Shown piece after piece: positions 26,637 through 34,970 of a stretch of 38,027 bases of DNA. The stretch is taken from contig NZ_BPFD01000047.1 in assembly GCF_019655335.1 (NCBI RefSeq), forward strand, positions 1-38,027, written 5' to 3'. Under the pieces are notes generated by a model. It saw nothing but the letters and a program-made list of their open reading frames with translations, made no database searches and was not told the DNA's origin. The DNA comes from Shewanella hafniensis (GTDB lineage: Bacteria; Pseudomonadota; Gammaproteobacteria; Enterobacterales; Shewanellaceae). The translations under genes and the position numbers were made by a program. Numbering within the stretch: position 1 is the first letter of the stretch; the number at the start of each line of letters is the position of its first letter.

Positions 26637-26690
26637 GTATAAATTGAGTGGGTTTATTCTGTATAAATTGCATAAAGTGTCAATAAACCC
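26637..26690. repeat. Direct and inverted repeats in the DUF5610/phosphatase gap
   Basis: The decamer GTATAAATTG occurs at 26637-26646 and 26661-26670, 24 bp apart. GGGTTTATT (26650-26658) faces AATAAACCC (26682-26690). The 226-bp gap 26526-26751 has no other gene seen. The pattern could be operator sites for the divergent pair; no regulator can be named. Confidence 0.4.
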
Positions 26691-26751
26691 GCATGCAGAT
26701 CATTATTATCGTCGAGCTTAGACAAAAGCTAATAGAAAAGGATGTTACACC

Positions 26752-26829
26752 ATGGCAGTAGGCCGCAGTTTGAGTCATTTCCGCTTTCAAGCGTTTACAC
26801 AAATACTTAAGCGCTGTACTGAGCACTAA
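26752..26829 (+). CDS. 25-residue leader ORF upstream of the histidine phosphatase
   Basis: ATG at 26752 (MAVGRSLSHFRFQAFTQILK, ending CTEH) with AAAGGA about 9-10 nt upstream; TAA at 26827-26829. The stop lies 4 nt before the phosphatase start, which itself has a poor ribosome-binding site. This suggests translational coupling, or that the small ORF is a leader peptide. It may be a chance ORF; conservation must decide. Confidence 0.4.
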   Translation: MAVGRSLSHFRFQAFTQILKRCTEH

Positions 26830-26833
26830 CTAT

Positions 26834-27373
26834 ATGAGCATCAATATTAAGCGCCTTAGTCTGCTCACTGGTCTTGTGTTCTTCACTTGTCTTGGCCTAG
26901 CTCCAATTAACCCAGCCCATGCGGAAAATAGGCTAATCATTTTAGTCAGACATGCCGAAAAAGCCGACACACCAGCCAATGACCCGCAGTTATCGCCCAA
27001 GGGAGAAATGCGCGCAACATCACTGATCACCGCCTTGAGTCGCACGCCGTTGTCACAGCTCATTGCGACTCAATACCAGCGAACCCAGCAAACACTCGCG
27101 CCTATCGCCGAGGCTCGCCATTTGCCCGTGACGATAGTCGAGGCAGCCAAACCTATCGAAGAACATATTCAGCTGATTGTCGAACAAGTGCATGCGGTAC
27201 GAGGTAATACGCTCATCGCTGGTCATTCAAACACAGTGCCATTGATCATCAAAGCCCTTGGTGGACCTGAGGTCCAAGCAATCGGCGAAGAGGACTACAG
27301 CCAGCTGTTTTTGCTCTCTCTCAATGATGGCCAACCCGCGAGCTTGATCGCCACCCGTTACGGACAAGAATAA
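26834..27373 (+). CDS. Secreted histidine phosphatase (phosphoglycerate mutase-like)
   Basis: A 179-aa protein of the histidine-phosphatase superfamily. A signal peptide of about 29 residues ends NPAHA, so it acts in the periplasm. The catalytic motif is LIILVRHAEKAD, in which His is phosphorylated; the second catalytic His is in AGHSNTVP. Similar to SixA/Ais-like and phosphatase-type branches, but substrate unknown. It is 11 bp upstream of the glutamate-synthase-like gene, in the same operon. Its own Shine-Dalgarno is weak and it follows a 25-codon ORF. Confidence 0.88.
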   Translation: MSINIKRLSLLTGLVFFTCLGLAPINPAHAENRLIILVRHAEKADTPANDPQLSPKGEMRATSLITALSRTPLSQLIATQYQRTQQTLAPIAEARHLPVTIVEAAKPIEEHIQLIVEQVHAVRGNTLIAGHSNTVPLIIKALGGPEVQAIGEEDYSQLFLLSLNDGQPASLIATRYGQE

Positions 27374-27384
27374 GGATAAATAAC

Positions 27385-28875
27385 ATGAGTGAACTCAATT
27401 GGTTTATGTGGGGACTCGATCTGTTTTCAGGACTATTTTTGATCGTCATCGGCTTCGCAGTACTTGCCGTTATTTACATGTATATTGCAGATAAAATGCA
27501 GACTAAACAAGCAGTAAGGCATAACTACCCCGTGATTGGTCGTTTTCGATATCTGTTCGAAAAACAAGGTGAGTTTTTCAGGCAATACTTTTTCGCCCAA
27601 GACAGGGAAGAATTGCCCTTCAACCGTGCTGAACGCAGCTGGGTTTACCGCGCCGCTAAAAATGTTGATAGAACCATAGCCTTTGGTTCGACTCGCCCCT
27701 TGGATACTGCCGGTACTATCATGTTTATGAATACCGCCTTCCCGACCCAAGATGAAGATATTACTCCTATTCACCCGCTGACGATTGGCACTCACTGTCG
27801 TCAACCTTATACCACTCAAGCCATTTGCCATATTTCAGCCATGAGTTTTGGCGCCCTATCACGCCCAGCCATCACCGCCCTTTCCCATGGTGCAGCGCAG
27901 GCGGGTTGCTGGCTTAATACGGGTGAAGGTGGCTTGAGTCCTTATCATCTCAAAGGCGGCTGCGATCTCGTCTTTCAAATTGGAACGGCCAAATACGGCG
28001 TTCGCAATGAACAAGGACATTTAGATGATGAAAAACTGAAGGCAATAGCGATTCATCCCGAAGTCAAAATGTTCGAAATCAAAATGAGCCAAGGGGCAAA
28101 ACCAGGCAAAGGGGGCATTTTACCCGGTATTAAAGTGAATGCTGAAATTGCCCATATTCGCGGCATTCCTGAGGGACACGACTCAATCAGCCCCAATGGC
28201 CATATCGAATTTAAGTCAGTGAACGACATTTTGGATATGATCGAACGAGTACGTGAAGTTACAGGTAAACCTACTGGCATTAAAGCCGTACTCGGTGATG
28301 TACAATGGCTGGAAGATTTATGTGATGAAATTGAACGCCGCGGCGAAGACTCTGCCCCCGACTTTTTTACCTTAGACAGCGCCGATGGTGGCACGGGCGC
28401 AGCACCGCAACCGTTAATGGATTATGTTGGATTACCGCTGAAAGAAAGCTTACCTATTCTAGTCAATATCTTGATCCAACGCGGCTTGCGTAAACGCATC
28501 AAAGTCATTGCCTCAGGTAAACTTATCGTCCCATCTAGAGTCGCTTGGGCTTTGGCATTAGGTGCTGATTTTATCGCATCGGCCCGTGGCAACATGTTTG
28601 CCCTCGGCTGTATTCAAGCCTTGCAATGTAATAAAGATACCTGTCCAACGGGTATTACTACGCATAATCCAAAACTACAACAAGGGCTAAATCCTAGGGA
28701 TAAATCGACGCGGGTCGCTAACTATAATCATAATTTACACCATGACTTAGGGCTAATCGCGCACTCTTGCGGTGTGACAGAGCCAAGACAACTTAAGCCT
28801 TCACATGTACGAATTGTGCTTGATAGCGGTTTATCTATCTCACTCGACAAATTCTATTCGCACATGGATAAATAG
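27385..28875 (+). CDS. Glutamate-synthase-like FMN-binding membrane protein
   Basis: A 496-aa protein with an N-terminal membrane helix (about residues 10-35, LFSGLFLIVIGFAVLAVIYMYI) and a large FMN-binding domain of the glutamate-synthase (GltB) alpha-subunit type. Family features are GEGGLSPYHLKGGCDLVFQIG, MSQGAKPGKGGILPG, PDFFTLDSADGGTGAAPQPL and GADFIASARGNMFALGC. The Cys pattern GCIQALQCNKDTCPTG resembles the 3Fe-4S ligands. No amidotransferase domain is present, so it is not a complete GOGAT; the reaction is unknown. The second gene after the phosphatase, it has AAGGA upstream. Confidence 0.9.
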   Translation: MSELNWFMWGLDLFSGLFLIVIGFAVLAVIYMYIADKMQTKQAVRHNYPVIGRFRYLFEKQGEFFRQYFFAQDREELPFNRAERSWVYRAAKNVDRTIAFGSTRPLDTAGTIMFMNTAFPTQDEDITPIHPLTIGTHCRQPYTTQAICHISAMSFGALSRPAITALSHGAAQAGCWLNTGEGGLSPYHLKGGCDLVFQIGTAKYGVRNEQGHLDDEKLKAIAIHPEVKMFEIKMSQGAKPGKGGILPGIKVNAEIAHIRGIPEGHDSISPNGHIEFKSVNDILDMIERVREVTGKPTGIKAVLGDVQWLEDLCDEIERRGEDSAPDFFTLDSADGGTGAAPQPLMDYVGLPLKESLPILVNILIQRGLRKRIKVIASGKLIVPSRVAWALALGADFIASARGNMFALGCIQALQCNKDTCPTGITTHNPKLQQGLNPRDKSTRVANYNHNLHHDLGLIAHSCGVTEPRQLKPSHVRIVLDSGLSISLDKFYSHMDK

Positions 28876-28891
28876 CCGCAAACCCTTGCGG
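28876..28891 (+). terminator. Weak hairpin after the FMN protein gene
   Basis: CCGCAA, ACCC, TTGCGG immediately follow the stop. No T-run follows (TGATTAG), so termination is uncertain. Confidence 0.35.
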
Positions 28892-29026
28892 TGATTAGCC
28901 AGTACAACTTTTGTCTTTATGAGTTTTACATAAGGTATATTTGAATGCGTATCACAAAAGAGGTAAGATCCGTGAGGTGAGGCGTTATTCAAATACCTTA
29001 CCCACAATTGAACTTAAGGAAACACT

Positions 29027-29236
29027 TTGAAATCTAGCTTCGTAAGCCAACTGCCCGCCAGTAAAACTGTAAGCACGAGCTGTAAGAGCTGTAATCGCCT
29101 GACTGAGATCGAAGGCGAGCTTGTGTGTTTTCGTGAAGGACAGATCATTCGACTCACCTTGATCGATGAGTCAGCGCCTAAATTGAATCTTTTATGCGAA
29201 GGTTGGAAAGCTGGCAAGCTGAATGGCGTAGCTTAA
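29027..29236 (+). CDS. Small Cys-containing protein with a TTG start, unknown function
   Basis: A 69-aa protein starting at a TTG codon, supported by AAGGA 6 nt upstream; no ATG serves this frame. The sequence has a CxxC pair (TSCKSCNRL), then C in LVCFREG and LLCEGW, which suggests a small zinc ribbon or redox protein. Gene-like features are the good ribosome site and its isolated place between 28876 and 29389. No family was recognised. It could be a chance ORF, but the ribosome-binding site makes it likely. Confidence 0.6.
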   Translation: MKSSFVSQLPASKTVSTSCKSCNRLTEIEGELVCFREGQIIRLTLIDESAPKLNLLCEGWKAGKLNGVA

Positions 29237-29245
29237 TTCGGCACT

Positions 29246-29273
29246 ATTGGTCTTAAACAATTGGTCTTAAACA
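29246..29273 (+). repeat. 14-bp tandem duplication
   Basis: ATTGGTCTTAAACA is repeated head-to-tail just after the 69-aa gene. The 152-bp gap 29237-29388 holds nothing else, apart from GCGTTAGA (29283-29290) facing TCTAACGC (29367-29374). Confidence 0.85.
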
Positions 29274-29388
29274 AGATATAAAGCGTTAGAGCAAAATGAC
29301 TCTTCCTTGAGCATCGAGAATGGTTGCTCACCACTACCCTCCCACATTCTCATCAAACGCTGACTTTCTAACGCATTTTCTATGATGT

Positions 29389-29649
29389 TTAGCGCATGCT
29401 CATCATGTAGTCACTTGTCGGCACATGCATATCGCGGATCACGCCCGCAAGTACCATCTCTGGATTGACCTTAGCCAAAGTAAGACACCGAGTCGTCACC
29501 AGTAGACCCGCATTCAATTCAGCATGAATACGTTGCAGCGAATCATAATCAACACCACGTTTTTTCAATGTCGCCATGATGGCAAACCAATCAGTGGCAA
29601 CTTTTTCTTCTTTGCCTTCAATGTTCACTCTCAGTGCAATATTTTCCAT
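29389..29649 (-). CDS. Small hypothetical protein (86 aa)
   Basis: An 86-aa acidic/basic mixed soluble protein with no signal peptide. It starts MENIALRVNIEGKEEKVATDW and reads as a compact domain rather than noise. The family was not recognised. A plausible ribosome site, GGAAGAGA, lies upstream of the ATG. It is convergent with the 69-aa gene and upstream of nothing on its strand, so it is probably monocistronic. Confidence 0.65.
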   Translation of the reverse strand: MENIALRVNIEGKEEKVATDWFAIMATLKKRGVDYDSLQRIHAELNAGLLVTTRCLTLAKVNPEMVLAGVIRDMHVPTSDYMMSMR

Positions 29650-29750
29650 GCCAGATCTCTTCCGATTGATGTGTTGGCATTTGAGTATAGAGAGCCGAAG
29701 CTGAATAAAGACTGAACTGTATTGCGCTATTCACTGCTCAGATGAGTATG

Positions 29751-31526
29751 TTACTGCTCATTTTGTATCCGCCATAATTTGGCATATAGACCATTTGCCA
29801 CTAGCAAAGTCTGGTGATTACCCTGCTCAACAATTTCACCTTGGCTCAATACAACGATTTGGTCAGCATCGACAATCGTAGATAATCGATGAGCCACCAC
29901 AAGGCTGGTATGCCCTTTAGCGACTTCCCGCAGTGCCGACAAAATCGCTTGCTCGGAGCGGCTATCGAGTGAGGATGTTGCCTCATCAAACACTAGCACG
30001 GGCGAGCCCTTTAAAATGGCTCTGGCTATCGCAACCCGCTGTTTTTCTCCGCCAGAGAGCTTTAAGCCGCGTTCACCCACCTTTGTATCCCACCCAAGGG
30101 CAAGCGATGCAATAAATTGCTCTAAATGCGCTAATTTAATCGCGTTGCGCACCTCTTCATCCGTCGCGCTTGGGCGGCCATAACGTATGTTCTCAACTAA
30201 TGAATCGTTAAACAGCACAGTATCCTGCGGCACGATAGCGATGGCCCGTCGCAGCGCATCTTGCGTCAGATGACGGATATCTTGCCCATCGATTTCAATC
30301 GCGCCTTGGTCCACATCGTAAAATCGAAATAGCAGTTTAATCAGCGTCGACTTACCAGCACCACTATCACCAACTACGGCCACCTTTTTCCCCGCAGCAA
30401 CCTTAAAACTCACGTCCCGCAGAATTTGCCGCTCGTCGTAGCTGAAATTCACATTTTCAAATACCAGCTCGCCCTTATTGGGCGAAAAATCGAGCGCTTG
30501 GGGTGAATCGACTATCATGGGATGTTTATCGAGCAGGCTAAACATACGCTCAATATTGGCTAAGGCGCCGCGTATTTCGCGATACACGAAACCTAAAAAG
30601 TTAAGGGGTAAAAAGAGCTGCATCATAAACGCATTAATCAATACAAAATCGCCTAAGGTCATATCGCCATAGGTGACTCTGTATGCCGCCAGCGCCATCA
30701 TAGCTGTCATCGCTAGGGCGATAATCACAGCTTGTCCGCCATTGAGCGCAAACAAAGATAAGCGGTTTTTACGTTTAGCGACTTCCCACTGTTCGAGCGC
30801 TTGATCGTAGCGCTGCGATTCATACTTCTCATTATTGAAATACTTAACGGTTTCATAGTTCAGCAAACTATCAATCGCCCGGGTATTTGATAAAGAATCA
30901 GCCTTGGCGGCATCACGTACATACTCAGTGCGCCATTCGGTCGCGACCACAGAGAAAATAATGTAGGCCAACACAGCAACAAAAGTGATTGCCGCAAACG
31001 CAACCCCGTAGTTATAGAAGAAAATGCCAATCACCATGACAATTTCGAGCAAGGTCGGCACTATGTTGAACACCATAAACCGCATGAGGAAACTCACGCC
31101 ACTGGTGCCGCGCTCAATATCACGGGATAGGCCGCCGGTTTTGCGTTCTAGATGAAAATCGAGATCAAGTCGGTGTAAATGGTCGAATACCGCTAAGCCT
31201 AAACGGCGGATCGCCCGCTCAGTCACCCGACCAAACAAGGTATCGCGGATCTCGCCCGTAATCGCTGTCAGTAAACGAATCGCACCATAGGCCAACACTA
31301 ATCCCACGGGTACACTTAGGGCTTGCGCGGTTTTATCGGCGTCTAAGGTATCAACCAAATGCTTTAAAATAAAAGGCAGAGCCACGCTGGTCAACTTAGC
31401 GATGATGAGGCAGGACATCGCCAACGCAATCCGACCTTTGTATTCCAATAAGTAAGGCCAAAGCAGTTTCATGACGTGCCAGTTTAATTTATCGACTGGA
31501 CCTTCAAAATATAACGTTGGGCGCAT
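29751..31526 (-). CDS. Atm1-type ABC exporter (fused membrane and ATPase)
   Basis: A 591-aa half-transporter from MRPTLYFEGP (start 31526; 24 more codons are open upstream but lack support). The N-terminal part (about 25-310) has six membrane helices; the C-terminal ATPase has Walker A VGDSGAGKST (about 386), LSGGEKQRVAIARAIL, Walker B VLVFDEATSSLD, and VAHRLSTI. Resemblance is strongest to the Atm1/HMT1 branch (export of glutathione- or metal-linked compounds). The substrate is not shown by the sequence. Confidence 0.9.
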   Translation of the reverse strand: MRPTLYFEGPVDKLNWHVMKLLWPYLLEYKGRIALAMSCLIIAKLTSVALPFILKHLVDTLDADKTAQALSVPVGLVLAYGAIRLLTAITGEIRDTLFGRVTERAIRRLGLAVFDHLHRLDLDFHLERKTGGLSRDIERGTSGVSFLMRFMVFNIVPTLLEIVMVIGIFFYNYGVAFAAITFVAVLAYIIFSVVATEWRTEYVRDAAKADSLSNTRAIDSLLNYETVKYFNNEKYESQRYDQALEQWEVAKRKNRLSLFALNGGQAVIIALAMTAMMALAAYRVTYGDMTLGDFVLINAFMMQLFLPLNFLGFVYREIRGALANIERMFSLLDKHPMIVDSPQALDFSPNKGELVFENVNFSYDERQILRDVSFKVAAGKKVAVVGDSGAGKSTLIKLLFRFYDVDQGAIEIDGQDIRHLTQDALRRAIAIVPQDTVLFNDSLVENIRYGRPSATDEEVRNAIKLAHLEQFIASLALGWDTKVGERGLKLSGGEKQRVAIARAILKGSPVLVFDEATSSLDSRSEQAILSALREVAKGHTSLVVAHRLSTIVDADQIVVLSQGEIVEQGNHQTLLVANGLYAKLWRIQNEQ

Positions 31527-32008
31527 AGGACATAACCTTGAATGAGTTATGTCAATTGTAACAGTACAAACCAGACTTAAGCTAAACGAAACGAGCAAAG
31601 CTTGAATAAAATCAATCAGATTTTTCTGACAGACAAATAGACTTATTCACGACACAATGCACTGCTATTCTGATTCGATGAAAAGCCAAGCTGTCATACT
31701 TACGTATTACACTGGCATATTCACAATAAATGAATTTATACTGATTTCAGTGCAGGCACAAATACCCATAGCTTGCGTTTTGCTTGCGCCCAGCACCGTA
31801 TAAATGTAGACAAGTTTGCTATGGGAAAAGCTTAGCTCAACCTTGCTGCTGTTGATTATTTTAGCAGTTTTGCCCAAAATGCCATGGAGGCGGTTATACA
31901 AATCGATAGAATTTGTTAACCTCTACGCGCTAGATTTGGCTATTCATAAGCTCAAACTCTAGCGAGAACATTAAGACAAATAAATTAAATAAGATCAAAG
32001 GAAGCTTT
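31527..32008. other. Intergenic region without a gene
   Basis: 482 bp between the ABC exporter and the 58-aa gene. A 64-codon TTG-start reading frame on the minus strand (31707-31901) is probably accidental. The one clear structure is the inverted repeat at 31928-31964; nothing else was recognised. Confidence 0.6.
31928..31964. repeat. Inverted repeat upstream of the 58-aa gene
   Basis: CGCTAGATTTG (31928-31938) faces CAAACTCTAGCG (31953-31964), with GCTATTCATAAGC between, which can itself pair. It may be an operator or a structured 5' leader; the 58-aa gene starts 45 bp further on. Confidence 0.5.
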
Positions 32009-32185
32009 ATGTTGGATTCCGCTAAAGTTCAATACCCGCCATTACCACTGATCCAAACTTGGGTGTGGATGATGATCGAATCAGGCAATCCAGAGATACA
32101 AGATAAAGGTAGAAACAACCTTATTGCCGCCTTTGGTAGCTTAGCCAAAGCAAATGAATACATTGTTGAAATAAGCAATAAATAG
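32009..32185 (+). CDS. Small hypothetical protein (58 aa)
   Basis: A short gene: ATG at 32009 with AAGGA 6 nt upstream, TAG at 32183-32185, and a strong terminator right after. The product reads MLDSAKVQYPPLPLIQTWVW, then MMIESGNPEIQDKGRNNLI, ending in a helical tail with EYIVEISNK. The Pro- and Trp-rich first half resembles a small regulatory or toxin-like peptide, but I recognise no family. The ribosome site plus terminator make it a convincing gene. Confidence 0.72.
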   Translation: MLDSAKVQYPPLPLIQTWVWMMIESGNPEIQDKGRNNLIAAFGSLAKANEYIVEISNK

Positions 32186-32187
32186 AT

Positions 32188-32222
32188 AAAACAAAGGCGC
32201 CAGGATAGCGCCTTTGTTTTTA
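32188..32222. terminator. Strong terminator between the 58-aa gene and aroG
   Basis: AAACAAAGGCGC, loop CAGGATA, GCGCCTTTGTTTTT: a 12-bp stem with T-run on the plus strand and A-run on the other. It serves the 58-aa gene and the convergent aroG. Confidence 0.9.
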
Positions 32223-32288
32223 CTTTACCCGCAATCGTTAACGACTAATTCAGGTATCGTTGCGGTTTCTGTTCGCACGAACAGATAA

Positions 32289-33344
32289 TTAAACCTGACG
32301 GCGTTCGATAATACTCTGATTCAAAATGGCCAACAGGCGCTCGGTATCATCCCAACCGATACACGCATCGGTAATACTCTGACCATAACACAGCTCTTGG
32401 CCTTCAATTAAATCCTGACGACCTTCCACTAAATGGCTTTCGACCATAACGCCAAAAATAGCAGTATTCCCCGTCGCCACTTGACCTGCCACATCTTCAG
32501 CCACCACTAACTGACGTTGGTACTCTTTACTACTATTGGCATGGCTAAAGTCGATCATGATGTTGTCGGCAAGCTGAGCTTTTAATAACTGCTGGCTAAT
32601 TTCAGCGACATGCGGCGCACTATAATTAGGCTCGCGGCCGCCACGTAAAATAATGTGGCAATCAGGATTCCCTTTGGTCGAAACGATCGCCGAATGGCCT
32701 AACTTAGTCACAGATAAAAAATGGTGCGGTGCATTGGCAGCACCAATCGCATCGATAGCGACTTTAATGGTGCCATCGGTCCCATTTTTAAAACCGACCG
32801 GACAAGAAAGACCTGAGGCTAGCTCTCTGTGCACTTGTGACTCAGTAGTGCGGGCGCCAATGGCTCCCCAGCACATTAAATCAGCCATATATTGCGGGGT
32901 GATCATGTCAAGAAACTCACCCGCGGTTGGCATACCGCTGTCGTTCAAGTCCACTAACAACTTACGCGCAGTACGTAAACCATCATTGAGTTTAAAGCTG
33001 TTATCCATGTAAGGATCGTTAATCAGCCCCTTCCAACCTACTGTGGTTCTTGGCTTTTCAAAATACACTCGCATCACGATTTCGAGTTGATCTTTATACT
33101 GCTCACGCAGCGTAACCAGACGCTGACCATATTCCAACGCCGCTTTGGGATCGTGGATAGAACAAGGTCCAATTACCACTAACAGGCGATCATCAGACTT
33201 AGCCAGAATATTGTGGATACTATTTCGCGCATTAAACACAGTCGCAGAGGCTTTTTCGGAAGCAGGAAATCGTTCTAGAATCGCGATAGGAGGAAGTAAC
33301 TCTTTTACTTCTTTAATGCGAACGTCATCATTTTGGTAATACAT
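32289..33344 (-). CDS. aroG: 3-deoxy-7-phosphoheptulonate (DAHP) synthase, AroG-type
   Basis: The first enzyme of the shikimate pathway condenses phosphoenolpyruvate and erythrose-4-phosphate. At 351 aa it is the class I, AroF/G/H type. MYYQNDDVRIKEVKELLPPIAILERFPAS is nearly the E. coli AroG N-terminus, which favours the Phe-sensitive isoform. Further signature segments are VVIGPCSIHDPKAALEYG, GARTTESQVHRELASGLS, and DFSHANSSKEYQRQ. The feedback specificity (Phe vs Tyr) is inferred from similarity only. Its upstream region has an AT-rich tract and a palindrome (33383-33395), but no TyrR box was found. Confidence 0.95.
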   Translation of the reverse strand: MYYQNDDVRIKEVKELLPPIAILERFPASEKASATVFNARNSIHNILAKSDDRLLVVIGPCSIHDPKAALEYGQRLVTLREQYKDQLEIVMRVYFEKPRTTVGWKGLINDPYMDNSFKLNDGLRTARKLLVDLNDSGMPTAGEFLDMITPQYMADLMCWGAIGARTTESQVHRELASGLSCPVGFKNGTDGTIKVAIDAIGAANAPHHFLSVTKLGHSAIVSTKGNPDCHIILRGGREPNYSAPHVAEISQQLLKAQLADNIMIDFSHANSSKEYQRQLVVAEDVAGQVATGNTAIFGVMVESHLVEGRQDLIEGQELCYGQSITDACIGWDDTERLLAILNQSIIERRQV

Positions 33345-33649
33345 AATTTTACTGCTCCAACTCTGGTGTTTTAGGCTATTTCTATCGCTGCGATAAGGGA
33401 TCTCAACTGCAATACTGAGTTCAATTTATCGAGTCTCAAGCGCCAATGCAACCAAGTTGTCTCCATTTCAAAAAATCAAATATAACTTATTGTTTTAATA
33501 TATTTTAAAAAAATAAAAATTCAAATATGCCAACTAACTCACAGCCTTAATGAACAAAATCGAATATGGCGGATAAAAAGCAAGCGGGGAATGAGTGCAA
33601 TTGATCCAGCTCTCTATGCAAGAGAACTGGATGCTAGAGCAGGCCAATA
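33345..33649. other. Intergenic region upstream of aroG
   Basis: 305 bp without a gene. It holds the palindrome TATCGCTGCGATA (33383-33395) near the aroG start, an AT-rich tract at about 33470-33530 that may be a promoter/UP region, and a hairpin ATCCAGCTCTCT/AGAGAACTGGAT (about 33604-33634) just after the TPR lipoprotein gene, without a T-run. Confidence 0.5.
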
Positions 33650-34843
33650 CTAATGGTGCAGCATGACTTGTAACTTGTTTTGATAACGATGACGCTCTGA
33701 ATCATCACGGCTCAAAGCTAGCGCTTTTTCCATATTCAGTTTGGCACGCTTTTCGTCCCCCAGCGCCCAATAGGTTTTTGATAAACCGAAAAAGAATTCA
33801 TGCCGATAATCAGCTTTGGCCAACGCCCTTTGATACCATGCTAAAGCCTCGTCGTATTGATGTTCATCGAAAGCTTGCTGCGCCATATCATAGTAATAAT
33901 AAGGATTACGTATCCTTGCTAATTCAAGCACTTTATTGATTTCAGCCCATTCATCAAGCCGGCCCTGATCCCCTAAAATCAAAGCTAAGTTATAAAGCGT
34001 GGTTAAATTTTTCGCCTCAAACTTAAGCGCATAGCGATACACTTGTTCAGCCCGTTTCTCATCCCCTTTATGCCGATAAATAATGGCGAGCGTATTGAGT
34101 GAGGGGACAAACTGACCGACATTTAAACCCGCTTTGATGAGGGCATAGGCCCTATCTAAATCGCCATTCACTAAAGATTCTGCCGCCATGTTATTGTAAA
34201 ACATGCTGATCAAGGTTTGCTTATTCACTCGGGTCTTACCATACCCTCGTAGGGCGCGCTCGGGCATGAAGTCCACTAAGATTGCTGCGGATGACACATA
34301 GACTGAATGTAAATTCTCGGGCGGAAGTAAGCGTAAGTTCACATGACCATTGATTAAATAGAAATCCCCTTGCTTGTCCCATACGGGTTCAATAGCGATA
34401 TCTTGATACTCAGCGCCCACATTCAATATATCCGCCAACGCAGAAGTCATGACCACTAAGGACATGCAATTCCCTGCCCTTTGGGCGTAGGTTTCACGGG
34501 CAATTTGGGTCAGGTTATCTTGGTAGCGAAAATCAATTTTAGTGCTATTGGTTTGGCTGGCATTGATATAACTGGCTAACCATTCGTTGGCTAACATGGC
34601 GTTATTATGGGAAAAAGTATATTTGTCATAGCTACGCTTTACATCTGTTACCACCTCAGGCGGCAGATAAAAAATATCCGCAACGGAAGGAATATCGGCG
34701 ACAGGGGTAAACAGTGAATCGGCAAGTAGCGACTCAAGATCAGACGGATCAGGCGCGATGGTCGTCGAGCTACAGGCAACCAACTGACTGAGTACAGTGC
34801 CCATGATGGCACTCAGGTATACGGCTCGGAATAGTTTTGACAT
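33650..34843 (-). CDS. Lipoprotein with transglutaminase-like and TPR domains
   Basis: A 397-aa predicted lipoprotein. The start at 34843 follows GGGAGGA. The lipobox is QLVAC (Cys becomes the lipidated N-terminus), after a hydrophobic segment. A transglutaminase-like domain follows: RAGNCMSLVVMTSALADIL (Cys), NGHVNLRL (His) and ILVDFMPE (Asp) are the likely triad. TPR repeats occupy about residue 225 to the end (LNTLAIIYRHKGDEKRAEQVYRYAL, LYNLALILGDQGRLDEW, EALAWYQRALAKA, AKLNMEKALAL). The Cys-His-Asp set suggests a peptidase or protein-binding function; unrecognised otherwise. Confidence 0.82.
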   Translation of the reverse strand: MSKLFRAVYLSAIMGTVLSQLVACSSTTIAPDPSDLESLLADSLFTPVADIPSVADIFYLPPEVVTDVKRSYDKYTFSHNNAMLANEWLASYINASQTNSTKIDFRYQDNLTQIARETYAQRAGNCMSLVVMTSALADILNVGAEYQDIAIEPVWDKQGDFYLINGHVNLRLLPPENLHSVYVSSAAILVDFMPERALRGYGKTRVNKQTLISMFYNNMAAESLVNGDLDRAYALIKAGLNVGQFVPSLNTLAIIYRHKGDEKRAEQVYRYALKFEAKNLTTLYNLALILGDQGRLDEWAEINKVLELARIRNPYYYYDMAQQAFDEHQYDEALAWYQRALAKADYRHEFFFGLSKTYWALGDEKRAKLNMEKALALSRDDSERHRYQNKLQVMLHH

Positions 34844-34970
34844 ATGTCCTCCCACACCATTAGCTCCTATTTGAGCTTATTACAAATGGCGAAAAAGACG
34901 ACATAAAATGGTTACAAAAAATGACAATCGCTATCGTTAAAAAATAACGGTAAGTGATTTAACACGTTAG

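Noticed and set aside
31707..31901. 64-codon minus-strand reading frame
   Set aside because: TTG start without a ribosome site in an AT-rich spacer; no conserved features.
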